From Marivita sp051251565 (GTDB lineage: Bacteria > Pseudomonadota > Alphaproteobacteria > Rhodobacterales > Rhodobacteraceae): a stretch of DNA of 64,000 nucleotides. The number at the start of each line of letters is the position of its first letter. Position 1 is the stretch's first letter. The stretch spans positions 124,001 to 188,000 of the forward strand of contig NZ_JBPOFB010000001.1 in NCBI RefSeq assembly GCF_051251565.1, given 5' to 3'. The notes under the pieces were generated by a model. It was not told where the DNA came from. It ran no database searches and saw only the letters and a list, made by a program, of their open reading frames with translations. Positions 43,156-52,525 of this stretch are shown piece by piece. A program made the position numbers and the translations under genes.

Positions 43156-44127
43156 GTGCGGCGGCGCTGGTCTCATATCCTGTGGTCTTGCGCCGCCTTG
43201 GTGGCCCTGTCGGCATGCGATCCGATGCTGACAGAACCTGTCCCTGCGGACACAAAACCGCAGACGCGGCCCGAACGTCCTGCCGTGCCTGAGCCGCCTC
43301 AAGCCGACACTCCGTCAGCGCGGGCCTTGGACCTGAGTGCCTATTATGCACGCGTGCAGGAAGACCTGCTGGCGCGCGGCTTGCTGCGGGTGGATGGCGG
43401 TGGAATCGACACGCCCTTCACCGATCAGATGCTGGCGCGCAATTTTGAACGCATCGCACTTGCCGAAGAATACACGCGCGGCGCCGGGCTTCAGCCCTCA
43501 AGCGGTGCGCTGGGCGAGATCAAGAAATGGGGTATCCCGGTCCGTGTTGAGGTGATTTTCGGCGACAGCCTGTCTGCTGAGGATCAGGCGCAAGACCTTC
43601 AGACGCTTGGCACCTACACCCGCCGTTTGTCCGCGGTATCCGGGCATCCAATCTCGATGGTGTCCTCGCAGGCCAATTTCCATGTTCTGGTGATGGGCGA
43701 GGATGACAAAGACCAGTTGCGCGCCGCGCTTGATCGGATTGCGCCAGGCATGGAGGCGTCCAGCCGGGCGATTTTCCTCAATCTGCCGCGCCCGATCCAC
43801 TGTCTTGTTGTGGCGTTTGCGGAATCGAACTCCAGCAGCGCCTATCGTCAGGCTGTTGCGCTTGTGCGCAGCGAACATCCCGATCTGTCCCGCCGCGCCT
43901 GTTACCACGAAGAACTGGCGCAGGGTCTTGGCCTTGCCAATGACGACCCAAACGCGCGCCCGTCGATCTTTAACGATGACGAGGAATTCGCACTTCTGAC
44001 GAGCCACGACGAATTGCTGTTGAAAATCCTCTATAATCCCCGCCTGACCCCCGGCATGAGCGCCGATCAGGCCCGCCCCATCGTGCGAACGCTCGCCATC
44101 GACCTGACTGGCGGCGGACCAAGCTGA
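43156..44127 (+). CDS. DUF2927 lipoprotein
   Basis: A 323-residue protein from GTG 43156 with a lipoprotein signal (ILWSCAALVALSACDP, lipid-Cys near residue 21), a proline-rich linker (about 30-55) and a DUF2927 domain: VRVEVIFGDSLSAEDQAQDL near 130, and late CYHEELAQGLGLANDDPNAR near 247 and ILYNPRLTPGM near 294. The HEEL-QGLG pattern looks like a degenerate zinc-peptidase site, but only one HExx half is seen. Probably anchored in a membrane facing the periplasm. Four bases after telA. Confidence 0.82.
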   Translation: MRRRWSHILWSCAALVALSACDPMLTEPVPADTKPQTRPERPAVPEPPQADTPSARALDLSAYYARVQEDLLARGLLRVDGGGIDTPFTDQMLARNFERIALAEEYTRGAGLQPSSGALGEIKKWGIPVRVEVIFGDSLSAEDQAQDLQTLGTYTRRLSAVSGHPISMVSSQANFHVLVMGEDDKDQLRAALDRIAPGMEASSRAIFLNLPRPIHCLVVAFAESNSSSAYRQAVALVRSEHPDLSRRACYHEELAQGLGLANDDPNARPSIFNDDEEFALLTSHDELLLKILYNPRLTPGMSADQARPIVRTLAIDLTGGGPS

Positions 44128-44144
44128 CTTAACGGAGACCCCAG

Positions 44145-45272
44145 ATGCCCATTTTCGACTTCCTGAGCGGCCAATTCATTGACGTGATTCATTGGACCGA
44201 CAACACGCGCGATACGATGGTCTGGCGGTTTGAACGCGAGGGCCACGAGATCAAATACGGGGCCAAGCTCACCGTGCGCGAAGGGCAGGCGGCGGTGTTT
44301 GTGCATGAAGGCCAATTGGCGGATGTGTTTACGCCGGGTCTTTATATGCTCGAAACCAACAACATGCCGATCATGACCAGCCTTCAACACTGGGACCACG
44401 GCTTTAAATCGCCCTTCAAATCCGAGGTGTATTACGTCAACACCACCCGGTTCCAAGACCTCAAATGGGGCACCAAGAACCCGATCATCTGCCGCGATCC
44501 CGAATTTGGGCCTGTGCGCCTGCGCGCCTTTGGCACGTATTCGGTGCGCGTGACTGATCCGGCCAAATTCCTGATCGAGATCGTCGGCACTGATGGCGAA
44601 TTCACCATGGACGAGATCAGCTATCAGATACGCAACATCATCGTGCAGGAATTCTCCCGCACCATCGCGCGGGTTGGGATTCCGGTGCTCGACATGGCGG
44701 CCAACACGCGCGAGCTGGGACAATTGCTGGCAAAGGAAATCGCGCCAACGCTGGCAGAGTACGGGCTTGAACTGCCCGAGCTTTATATCGAGAACATCTC
44801 GCTCCCTCCGGCGGTTGAGGCGGTGCTGGACAAACGTTCGTCGATGGGGGTGATCGGGAACCTGAATCAATATATGCAGTTTCAGGCTGCCGAAGCCTTG
44901 GGCAGGGACGGGGCGGGGGCCGCTGCCATTCAAGCTGGCCTTGGGGCAGGTCTGGGCATGCAGATCGGGCATGCCGCGGCTCAGGCTGGCCCATGGGGCG
45001 CCGCCGCGCAACAGCAGCTTCAGGGTGCAGTACCCGTGTCGCGCCAGATGCCGCCACCGCCCCCGGTTGAACATGTCTGGCACGTCGCCGAAAACGGAGA
45101 AACCAAAGGACCGTTTTCAAAGGCCGCCCTCGGGCGCATGGCCTCGGACGGGGCGCTGTCGCGCGACAGCTACGTCTGGACCGCCGGGCAGGATGGTTGG
45201 AAAAAAGCTGACGACGTCATGGAGCTGGCGCAGCTTTTCACCGTTCTTCCACCGCCCCCGCCGGGTGCATGA
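44145..45272 (+). CDS. SPFH-domain protein with C-terminal GYF_2 (DUF4339) domain
   Basis: A 375-residue protein. Residues about 20-230 form the SPFH/band-7-like domain of the so-called virion core protein family (VIHWTDNTRDTMVWRFE, LTVREGQAAVFVHEGQLADV, LPELYIENISLPPAVEAVLD). A Gly/Ala-rich linker follows, then a GYF_2 domain, WHVAENGETKGPFSKAAL near 306. Bacillus subtilis YdjI, encoded with the zinc-ribbon YdjG and PspA, is of the same family and acts in membrane stress. The next gene here also encodes a zinc-ribbon membrane protein, matching that pair. Confidence 0.85.
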   Translation: MPIFDFLSGQFIDVIHWTDNTRDTMVWRFEREGHEIKYGAKLTVREGQAAVFVHEGQLADVFTPGLYMLETNNMPIMTSLQHWDHGFKSPFKSEVYYVNTTRFQDLKWGTKNPIICRDPEFGPVRLRAFGTYSVRVTDPAKFLIEIVGTDGEFTMDEISYQIRNIIVQEFSRTIARVGIPVLDMAANTRELGQLLAKEIAPTLAEYGLELPELYIENISLPPAVEAVLDKRSSMGVIGNLNQYMQFQAAEALGRDGAGAAAIQAGLGAGLGMQIGHAAAQAGPWGAAAQQQLQGAVPVSRQMPPPPPVEHVWHVAENGETKGPFSKAALGRMASDGALSRDSYVWTAGQDGWKKADDVMELAQLFTVLPPPPPGA

Positions 45273-45286
45273 TCCGGGCGCTGCGA

Positions 45287-45312
45287 TTGCATATTTGAAA
45301 AAAGAAGAAGCA
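45287..45312 (+). repeat. 26-bp leader repeat, copy 2
   Basis: Identical to 1731-1756. It lies between the SPFH gene and the zinc-ribbon gene and is followed by GGGGACCGCCGCC before the TTG start. Confidence 0.8.
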
Positions 45313-45325
45313 GGGGACCGCCGCC

Positions 45326-46438
45326 TTGTCCGAGGACAGTCTTACCGCACCCGTAGAAGAGCACCGTTTTCCCTGCGACCAATGCGGTGCCGATTTTCGC
45401 TTTGACCCAGAGCGTGGGCACCTGCTCTGTGACCATTGTGGTCACACGAGTGAGATCGTGGGCGCAGGCCCCTGGGATGGGCACAGCATCCGCGAGGTCG
45501 ATTTTCAGACCGCGATTGCTGGCCGCCTTCCGGCGCAGGAAATGGAAGAGACGCGGGTCTCTAAATGCCCCAATTGCGCGGCGCAGGTTGAATTCGATCC
45601 CGGTGTGCACGCCGCGGAATGCCCGTTCTGCGCCACCCCGGTTGTGACAGACACAGGCAGCAACCGGCATATCAAACCCAAGGGTCTGTTGCCTTTCGCG
45701 CTGGACGAAGCGTCTGCGCGGGCGGCGATGACCGGCTGGCTGGGCGCGCTGTGGTTCGCGCCCAACGGGTTGCAGGAATATGCCCGCAAGGGCCGCAAGA
45801 TGACCGGGATTTATGTGCCTTTTTGGACCTTTGATGCCGACACCAAATCCGCCTATCGCGGCGAACAGGGCACCGTCTATTATGAAAATCGCCGGGTTCA
45901 GAGGAATGGCAAAACTGAAACCGTGCGGGTGGCCAAGGTGCGCTGGCGTCCCGCCTCGGGGCGTGTCGCGCGGTTCTTTGACGATGTGCTGGTGCTCGCG
46001 TCCCGGTCGCTTCCCAAGGCATATACCGACGCGCTTGGTCCGTGGGACCTTGCCGCGCTGGAGCCTTATCATCCCGAATTTTTGGCTGGCTTCCGGGCTG
46101 AATCCTACGGGATCGAATTGCAGGAAGGCTATGTCGAGGCACGCACCCATATGGACCGGATCATTGCGCGGGACGTGAAATTCGACATTGGCGGTGACCG
46201 TCAGCGCATCCACAACATCGACACGCGTGTGTCGGACGTGACGTTCAAGCATATCCTGCTGCCCGTCTGGCTGGCCGCGTACAAATATCGGGGGAAAAGC
46301 TATCGCTTTGTGGTCAATGGCCGGACGGGGGCTGTGCAGGGCGAACGTCCTTGGTCGGCGTGGAAGCTGACCTTTGCGGTGGTGCTGGGTCTGATCGTGG
46401 CAGCAGGTGTTGGTTACATCGCTGCCATGAACCAGTGA
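45326..46438 (+). CDS. Double zinc-ribbon membrane protein, YdjG-like
   Basis: A 370-residue protein starting at TTG with GGGGAC upstream. Two zinc ribbons: CDQCG/CDHCG (residues about 17 and 35) and CPNCA/CPFCA (about 75 and 93). A central domain follows (YVPFWTFDADTKSAYRGEQG near 165) and a C-terminal membrane span (LTFAVVLGLIVAAGVGYIAA). Such proteins are often labelled PriA- or TFIIB-like zinc fingers, which is misleading. With the SPFH gene just upstream it resembles the YdjG-YdjI pair. Three bases separate its stop from that of convergent fnrL. Confidence 0.8.
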   Translation: MSEDSLTAPVEEHRFPCDQCGADFRFDPERGHLLCDHCGHTSEIVGAGPWDGHSIREVDFQTAIAGRLPAQEMEETRVSKCPNCAAQVEFDPGVHAAECPFCATPVVTDTGSNRHIKPKGLLPFALDEASARAAMTGWLGALWFAPNGLQEYARKGRKMTGIYVPFWTFDADTKSAYRGEQGTVYYENRRVQRNGKTETVRVAKVRWRPASGRVARFFDDVLVLASRSLPKAYTDALGPWDLAALEPYHPEFLAGFRAESYGIELQEGYVEARTHMDRIIARDVKFDIGGDRQRIHNIDTRVSDVTFKHILLPVWLAAYKYRGKSYRFVVNGRTGAVQGERPWSAWKLTFAVVLGLIVAAGVGYIAAMNQ

Positions 46439-46441
46439 GTG

Positions 46442-47188
46442 TCAGACAAGCATCCCGCCATCAGTATCGTCTCCGGCCTCTTCAAGCAGGACTGTCATAT
46501 CCGGCACCGTGATATGGCGTTTGCCCTCAAGCGTGATGATCCCGTCTTTCTTGAGGGCGGACACTTGCCGCGACACGGTTTCGAGCGTCAGGCCAAGATA
46601 ATCGGCCATCGCTTCGCGTGTGAGGGGCAGATCAAAACTGACAGGGCCATCCAGACCGCCCATATTCAGCGATGCATCCCGCCGCGCAATAATCGACAGA
46701 AGTGACGCGATCTTTTCGCGCGCTGTTTTGCGGCCCAAAACCAGCATCCATTCGCGGGCAGCATCCAATTCGTCCAACGTCATCTGAAGCAAACGCTGCG
46801 CGATATGCGGTGTCCGTTCCATCAGGTCCTCAAACGGGGTTTTTCGGAAACAACACATCACCACATCGGTGGTTGCCACCACATCATAGGCCGCGATGGC
46901 CCGACCCGGGCGACCTACGAAATCGCTGGGCAACAACAGACCCACCATCTGCGTGCGTCCATCTTCCATGGTCTGTGTCAGGGTCGCGATTCCCGACACG
47001 ACCGAGCCCACGAAATCCATGCGGTCGCCCGACCAGATCACGGTCTGACCTGCCTCGAAGCGGCGATAATACTTGATGTCTTCCAGCCGATCCAATTCGT
47101 CCGCTTCGCACCGCGCGCACACGGCCCTGTGGCGAATAGGGCAATCGGCGCATTCCTGGGTGACTGAGAGGCTGTTTTCTTTCAACAT
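46442..47188 (-). CDS. fnrL: FNR-type oxygen-sensing regulator FnrL
   Basis: A 248-residue Crp/Fnr protein. N-terminal cysteines C13, C16, C24 and C27 (CADCPIRHRAVCARC) and C112/C113 give the ligands for an oxygen-labile 4Fe-4S cluster; a cNMP-binding-like beta-roll follows, and a C-terminal helix-turn-helix with LTLETVSRQVSALKKDGI near residue 205 (E-SR recognition as in FNR). ATG 47188 is used rather than an upstream TTG that lies in the FNR box. It likely activates cco genes and hemN at low oxygen and represses itself. Confidence 0.93.
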   Translation of the reverse strand: MLKENSLSVTQECADCPIRHRAVCARCEADELDRLEDIKYYRRFEAGQTVIWSGDRMDFVGSVVSGIATLTQTMEDGRTQMVGLLLPSDFVGRPGRAIAAYDVVATTDVVMCCFRKTPFEDLMERTPHIAQRLLQMTLDELDAAREWMLVLGRKTAREKIASLLSIIARRDASLNMGGLDGPVSFDLPLTREAMADYLGLTLETVSRQVSALKKDGIITLEGKRHITVPDMTVLLEEAGDDTDGGMLV

Positions 47189-47198
47189 GGGTCCGGTC

Positions 47199-47212
47199 TT
47201 GATCTGTATCAA
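47199..47212. promoter_or_regulatory. FNR box between fnrL and hemN
   Basis: TTGATCTGTATCAA is a perfect ten-of-ten match. It starts 11 bases before the fnrL ATG and ends 35 bases before the hemN ATG, so it can repress fnrL while controlling hemN. Confidence 0.9.
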
Positions 47213-47247
47213 AGCTGTGCTGGCGTAACGTACCTAATGCTAGGCAC

Positions 47248-48603
47248 ATGGTGACAAGAACACAACTTTCCCGGTTGGGACTATTCGACGCGAAGGTACC
47301 TCGGTATACGAGTTATCCGACGTCTCCGCATTTCAAGAATGATGTAAAACCGGGGGATTTCTCGGATTGGATCGAAGCGATCCCCGAAAATTCGGACATA
47401 TCGCTTTACTTGCATGTGCCGTTTTGTCGCCGTCTGTGTTGGTTTTGTGCCTGCCGGACACAAGGCACGGCAAGCGGGGAGCCGGTTGGCGCCTATGTAG
47501 AAACGCTCAAGGATGAATTGACGCTCCTGAAACGGCATTTGCCGCGCGGTGTGCGTCTGTCGCGGCTGCACTGGGGGGGCGGGACACCGACGCTTTTGTC
47601 CGCCGCCCAGATGCGTGACTTGGCAGCGGCGGTCCGGGAAGCTGCTGATTTTGCGGATAATTATGAATTTTCCGTTGAAATCGATCCGAACGAAATTGAT
47701 GCAGCCCGTCTGGATGCGCTGTTCGACAGCGGGATGAATCGCGCCTCGATCGGGGTGCAGGATTTTGACCCCGATATCCAGAAAACCATTGGCCGCGAAC
47801 AAAGCTTTGAAACCACAAAGCGTGCGGTCGACATGATCCGCGAGCGCGGCATCCAAAGTCTGAATGCGGATATCCTGTACGGCCTGCCGAACCAGACACG
47901 CAGCAAGATTGTTGATTCGGTCCAAAAGCTGTTGTCGCTGTCGCCGGACCGTGTCGCGCTTTATGGCTATGCGCATGTGCCATGGATGGCCAAGCGTCAG
48001 CAGATGATTCCCTCTGACGCGCTGCCGCGCCCGGATGAACGGCTTGAGCTGTTTGAAACCGCGCGCAAACTGTTCGTCTGGGACAGTTATGATGAAATTG
48101 GCATCGACCATTTCGCCACCAAGTCAGATGGGTTGTCCGTGGCAGCCCGAAGCGGAACGCTGCGGCGCAATTTCCAGGGCTATACCGATGACACCTCTGA
48201 GGTGCTTGTCGGGCTGGGCGCGTCGTCGATTTCCAAGTTCCCGCAAGGCTATGCACAAAATGCGCCCGCCACGTCCGCCTATACCAAGGCGATCCGCGCG
48301 CATGGGTTTTCGACAGTGCGGGGTCACAGCTTTAGCAAACAGGACAACCTGCGCGCCCGCATGATCGAAATGCTGATGTGTGATTTCCGCGTCGATACCG
48401 CCGCGCTGGTCCGCGATTTTGACACCACGCGGGCCGAAGTGACGTCTATCCTCAAAGCGGCCAATGCCGAGCTGGAAAACCTGCTGGTCGTTGATGACAC
48501 CGGACTGTTTGTCCCGCGTGAGGCGCGTCCCTTGACCCGGATCATCGCCCGCAGCTTTGATGCGTATGAGCTATCCTCAGCCGGGCACAGCTCTGCGATC
48601 TAA
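47248..48603 (+). CDS. hemN: Oxygen-independent coproporphyrinogen III dehydrogenase (radical SAM)
   Basis: A 451-residue radical-SAM enzyme with the cluster motif HVPFCRRLCWFCAC (C60, C64, C67, extra C69), LHWGGGTPTLLS near residue 108 and the C-terminal HemN domain. It decarboxylates coproporphyrinogen III without oxygen. The C69 of CxxxCxxCxC and full length favour true HemN over HemW-like heme chaperones. Its stop overlaps that of the yejF gene on the other strand. Confidence 0.94.
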   Translation: MVTRTQLSRLGLFDAKVPRYTSYPTSPHFKNDVKPGDFSDWIEAIPENSDISLYLHVPFCRRLCWFCACRTQGTASGEPVGAYVETLKDELTLLKRHLPRGVRLSRLHWGGGTPTLLSAAQMRDLAAAVREAADFADNYEFSVEIDPNEIDAARLDALFDSGMNRASIGVQDFDPDIQKTIGREQSFETTKRAVDMIRERGIQSLNADILYGLPNQTRSKIVDSVQKLLSLSPDRVALYGYAHVPWMAKRQQMIPSDALPRPDERLELFETARKLFVWDSYDEIGIDHFATKSDGLSVAARSGTLRRNFQGYTDDTSEVLVGLGASSISKFPQGYAQNAPATSAYTKAIRAHGFSTVRGHSFSKQDNLRARMIEMLMCDFRVDTAALVRDFDTTRAEVTSILKAANAELENLLVVDDTGLFVPREARPLTRIIARSFDAYELSSAGHSSAI

Positions 48604-50192
48604 CTGGCCAGATCGAACGCGGCCGCCATCAGGGTTTTGGTGTAGTCCGTCTGCGGATTGGTAAACACGTCTTCTGCTGACCCGTATTCCACCACATCGC
48701 CCGTGCGCATCACGATCACCTTATGGGACATCGCGCGCACAACCTTGAGATCGTGACTGATAAACAGATAGGCCAGATCGTATTTTTGTTGCAGGTCGCG
48801 CAACAGGTTCACGATCTGCACCTGCACCGTCATGTCCAGCGCAGATGTTGGTTCATCCAGCACCACCAGCTTGGGGCGCAGAACCATTGCGCGGGCAATT
48901 GCGATGCGCTGCCGCTGGCCGCCAGAAAATTCGTGCGGGTAGCGGTGCATCGTGGCAGGATCAAGCCCCACCTCGGCCATCACCTCTGTCACCAACTCCC
49001 GTGGTGACCGTCCGTCAGGCGTGCCGTGCACCCCAAGACCTTCGGCGATGATCTGTTCACAGGTCATGCGCGGGCTCAGTGATCCATACGGGTCTTGAAA
49101 CACGATCTGCATGTCGCTGCGCAACCGGCGCAATTCGCGTGTCGACCAATCGCGCACGTTTTGACCGCGATAGGTGATCCCGCCTTCCGACTGGATCAGC
49201 CGCATGATCGCCAGCGCAAGTGTCGTCTTGCCCGACCCGGATTCGCCCACGATGCCAACGGTTTCGCCCGCCCGCACCGAAATTGTCGCGTCATTGACGG
49301 CTTTTACATAACCCACGGTCCGCTTCAGAAACCCCTGCTGAATCGGGAACCAGATCTTGAGCGCGTCGGTCCGCGCAATCTCTTCCGCGCCGTCCTTGAC
49401 CGGATCGGGGGATCCGGTGGATTCCGCACTCAGCAACATCTGCGTGTAAGGGTGCTGCGGGTTGGCAAAAAGGTCGCGCGTGGGGCCGGTCTCAACGATC
49501 TGCCCATCCTTCATCACGCAAACCCGGTCCGCAATCTTGCGCACGATTCCAAGGTCATGGGTGATGAACAAAAGGCTCATGTCCTCTGCGGTCTTGAGCT
49601 CCGCCAGCAGATCGAGGATTTGCGCCTGAATCGTCACGTCCAGCGCCGTTGTCGGTTCATCCGCAATAAGCAGCTCCGGGCCGTTCGCCAGCGCCATCGC
49701 AATCATCACGCGCTGCCGTTGCCCGCCCGACAATTGATGCGGATAGGCACCCAGACGGCTCTCGGGATCGCGGATGCCCACTTTGTGCATCAGCTCGATG
49801 ATCCGCGTCCGCGCCGCATCGCCGGTCAATCCCTGATGCAGCGCCAAAGATTCCGCCAATTGCTTTTCCAGCGTATGCAGCGGGTTGAGCGATGTCATCG
49901 GCTCTTGGAAGATAAAGCTGATGTCATTGCCCCGGATCCGCCGCAACTGCGCATCATCCGCGCCAACCATCTCTTCGCCGTTATAACGCACCGATCCCGC
50001 AACCCGCGCGGAATCGCCCAAAAGCGAAACCGTGGACAAGGCCGTGACCGATTTGCCCGATCCGGATTCGCCCACCAGCGCGACGGTCTCACCACGTTCG
50101 ATGTCAAACGACACGCCGCGCACGGCCGCCACTGTCTGGCCATCCTGCCGGAACCCGACGCTCAGGTTGCTGACCTCAAGGATCTTGCTCAT
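48600..50192 (-). CDS. yejF: Peptide ABC transporter, fused double ATP-binding protein
   Basis: A 530-residue protein with two complete ABC domains. First: Walker A GESGSGKS near residue 37, signature LSGGQRQR near 158; second: GESGSGKT near 312, signature FSGGQRQR near 427; each has an adjacent Walker B (LLIADEPTTALD, LVVLDEPTSALD) and the dipeptide-transporter C-terminal extension after the first. It powers the YejBE channel. Overlaps yejE by four bases. Confidence 0.93.
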   Translation of the reverse strand: MSKILEVSNLSVGFRQDGQTVAAVRGVSFDIERGETVALVGESGSGKSVTALSTVSLLGDSARVAGSVRYNGEEMVGADDAQLRRIRGNDISFIFQEPMTSLNPLHTLEKQLAESLALHQGLTGDAARTRIIELMHKVGIRDPESRLGAYPHQLSGGQRQRVMIAMALANGPELLIADEPTTALDVTIQAQILDLLAELKTAEDMSLLFITHDLGIVRKIADRVCVMKDGQIVETGPTRDLFANPQHPYTQMLLSAESTGSPDPVKDGAEEIARTDALKIWFPIQQGFLKRTVGYVKAVNDATISVRAGETVGIVGESGSGKTTLALAIMRLIQSEGGITYRGQNVRDWSTRELRRLRSDMQIVFQDPYGSLSPRMTCEQIIAEGLGVHGTPDGRSPRELVTEVMAEVGLDPATMHRYPHEFSGGQRQRIAIARAMVLRPKLVVLDEPTSALDMTVQVQIVNLLRDLQQKYDLAYLFISHDLKVVRAMSHKVIVMRTGDVVEYGSAEDVFTNPQTDYTKTLMAAAFDLAS

Positions 50193-51370
50193 GTAAAGGT
50201 CTTCCTGGGATCAAACGCGTCGCGCACGCCTTCAAAGATGAACACCAAAAGCGACAGCATCAACGCGAACACAAAGAACGCTGTAAAGCCAAGCCATGGC
50301 GCCTGAAGGTTCTGTTTCGCCTGCAAGGTCAATTCGCCCAAGGATGGGGATGAAGACGGCAACCCAAAGCCCAGGAAATCCAGACCCGCCAGCGTGCTGA
50401 TTGTGCCGGTTACGATAAAGGGCAACATGGTCAGCGTTGCCACCATGGCGTTGGGCAGCATGTGCCGGAACATGATCGTGGCGTTGCTCACGCCCAGTGC
50501 CTTGGCCGCGCGTACATATTCAAGGTTCCGCGCACGCAGGAATTCTGCCCGAACCACGCCCACCAGCGCGGTCCAGCCGAATAACACTGTCAGGAACACA
50601 AGCAGCCAGAAACTTCGCCCCAGGATCGCGAACAGAATGATGATGATGTAAAGCGATGGGGTCGAAGACCAGATCTCGATGATCCGCTGAAAGATCAGGT
50701 CAAGCCACCCGCCGAAATACCCCTGCAATGCCCCCGCGACAATGCCCACCACACTGGCCAGCGCCGTCACGATCAGCGTGAACAGGATCGACAATCGGAA
50801 TCCGTAAATCACCCGCGCCATCACATCGCGCTTGGTGTCATCCGTACCCAGCCAGTTCTGTTCGTTCGGGGGCAGGGGCGCCGCACCGGGGCGGTCCACC
50901 GGGGTTTGGTAATCATAGGGAATGGGCGGCCAGATGGCCCAGCCTTTCTGGAAATCACCGTCCAGAACCATCCCCGCATCCACCTGTTCAATCAACCCCT
51001 CGGGATCGTCGAAACAGTCCTCAAGCCCGCCTGTGCGGATCAGGCACTGCACCTCGGGGTCTCGATACGCGGCCTCGGTGCGGAAATCCCCGCCAAACTC
51101 GGTCTCGGGATAGAAATTGAAGATCGGAGTATACAGCTCTCCGCGATATTGCACGAGGATCGGTTTGTCATTGGCAATGAACTCGGCCAACAGCGACAGC
51201 CCGAACAGCACGCAGAAGATGATCAGCGACCAGAGCGCCCGGCGATTGCGTTTGAAATTGTTCCAGCGCCTCTGGTTCAGTGGCGACAAGGTGAACAAAC
51301 CCCGCTTCGGTGCAGCGGGCACAGCCGGTCTGGGCTGGGTGACGACATCGGGCTCGGGTTGCGCGACCAT
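50189..51370 (-). CDS. yejE: Peptide ABC transporter permease
   Basis: A 393-residue inner-membrane permease of the OppC/YejE family: one N-terminal span, a large periplasmic insert (residues about 65-175, typical for YejE), five further spans and the EAA-type loop RAKALGVSNATIMFRHMLPN near residue 286. The N-terminal cytoplasmic tail is long and proline-rich. Confidence 0.93.
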   Translation of the reverse strand: MVAQPEPDVVTQPRPAVPAAPKRGLFTLSPLNQRRWNNFKRNRRALWSLIIFCVLFGLSLLAEFIANDKPILVQYRGELYTPIFNFYPETEFGGDFRTEAAYRDPEVQCLIRTGGLEDCFDDPEGLIEQVDAGMVLDGDFQKGWAIWPPIPYDYQTPVDRPGAAPLPPNEQNWLGTDDTKRDVMARVIYGFRLSILFTLIVTALASVVGIVAGALQGYFGGWLDLIFQRIIEIWSSTPSLYIIIILFAILGRSFWLLVFLTVLFGWTALVGVVRAEFLRARNLEYVRAAKALGVSNATIMFRHMLPNAMVATLTMLPFIVTGTISTLAGLDFLGFGLPSSSPSLGELTLQAKQNLQAPWLGFTAFFVFALMLSLLVFIFEGVRDAFDPRKTFT

Positions 51371-51372
51371 GT

Positions 51373-52524
51373 TCAGCCCTCCCGCCGTTCAAAGTCGATG
51401 CGGGGATCAACCAACACATACATCAGGTCCGACAGGATACCGACGACCAGACCGATCAGACCAAACACAAACAGCGTGCCAAAGATCACCGGATAATCCC
51501 GCGCGACCGCCGCCTCAAATCCAAGCCGTCCCAAACCGTCCAGCGAAAAGATCGTCTCGATGATCAGCGACCCGGAAAAGAACACACCGATGAACACGGC
51601 CGGGAAGCCCGCGATCACGATCAGCATCGCATTGCGGAACACATGTCCATAAAGCACCTGCCGTTCAGCCAAGCCTTTGGCCCGCGCGGTGATCACATAT
51701 TGCTTTTTGATCTCGTCCAGAAAGCTGTTCTTGGTCAGCAACGTCAGTGTTGCAAAGGCCGAAATCGTCGATGCCACCACCGGCAACGTGATGTGCCACA
51801 TGTAATCCACGATTTTCCCGAAGACCGACAATTGGTCCCAATTATCCGAGGTCAGTCCCCGCAGCGGGAAGATTTGGTAATATGACCCACCTGCAAACAA
51901 AACGAGCAAAAGGATGGCGAACAGGAAACCGGGGATCGCATACGCCACGATGATTGCCGCTGAGGTATAGGTGTCAAACGGCGTGCCGTCATTGACCGCT
52001 TTGCGGATGCCCAGCGGGATCGACACGAGATACGCGATGATCGTGGACCACAGCCCCAACGAGATCGACACAGGCATCTTTTCCAGCACCAACTCCATCA
52101 CGCCGATGGACCGGAAATAGCTCTCTCCGAAATCAAGGCGCATGTAGTTCCACATCATCATGCCAAACCGTTCGACCACGCCAATCGTTTCCTTGACGCA
52201 GGCCGGGTCTTCGATGCTGGGCGCTCCCGTAAACCCGTCTTCGCAGACGATCCGGGCAAAGCCGAAATCCACCTCGAGCTGTTCAAGAAATTCCGGCGGC
52301 AAGCCCCGGCTGCCTGCGTATTGTTCGCTTTCCTCAAGGGCTGCAACACCCGCATCCCCGGACCCGGCAAAGCCTTCAAAAACATCGCCTTCGCCTTCAA
52401 ACTGGGCGATATACTGCTCAATCGGCCCGCCCGGCACAAACTGGGTAAGCGCAAAGTTCACGATCATGATCCCAAGCAGGGTGGGAATGATCAGCAGCAA
52501 TCGTCTGAGGATATAGGCGCCCAT
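51373..52524 (-). CDS. yejB: Peptide ABC transporter permease
   Basis: A 383-residue OppB/YejB permease starting MGAYILRRLLLIIPTLLGIM, with the family's FALTQFVPGGPIEQYIAQ, a periplasmic insert at residues about 45-120 and the EAA-type loop ITARAKGLAERQVLYGHVFR near 274. Two bases from yejE and one from yejA. Confidence 0.93.
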   Translation of the reverse strand: MGAYILRRLLLIIPTLLGIMIVNFALTQFVPGGPIEQYIAQFEGEGDVFEGFAGSGDAGVAALEESEQYAGSRGLPPEFLEQLEVDFGFARIVCEDGFTGAPSIEDPACVKETIGVVERFGMMMWNYMRLDFGESYFRSIGVMELVLEKMPVSISLGLWSTIIAYLVSIPLGIRKAVNDGTPFDTYTSAAIIVAYAIPGFLFAILLLVLFAGGSYYQIFPLRGLTSDNWDQLSVFGKIVDYMWHITLPVVASTISAFATLTLLTKNSFLDEIKKQYVITARAKGLAERQVLYGHVFRNAMLIVIAGFPAVFIGVFFSGSLIIETIFSLDGLGRLGFEAAVARDYPVIFGTLFVFGLIGLVVGILSDLMYVLVDPRIDFERREG

Positions 52525-52525
52525 A

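Noticed and set aside
45326..46438. Annotation of the zinc-ribbon protein as primosomal or TFIIB-like
   Set aside because: Only the short zinc ribbons match; no helicase motifs are present and there is a C-terminal membrane span.
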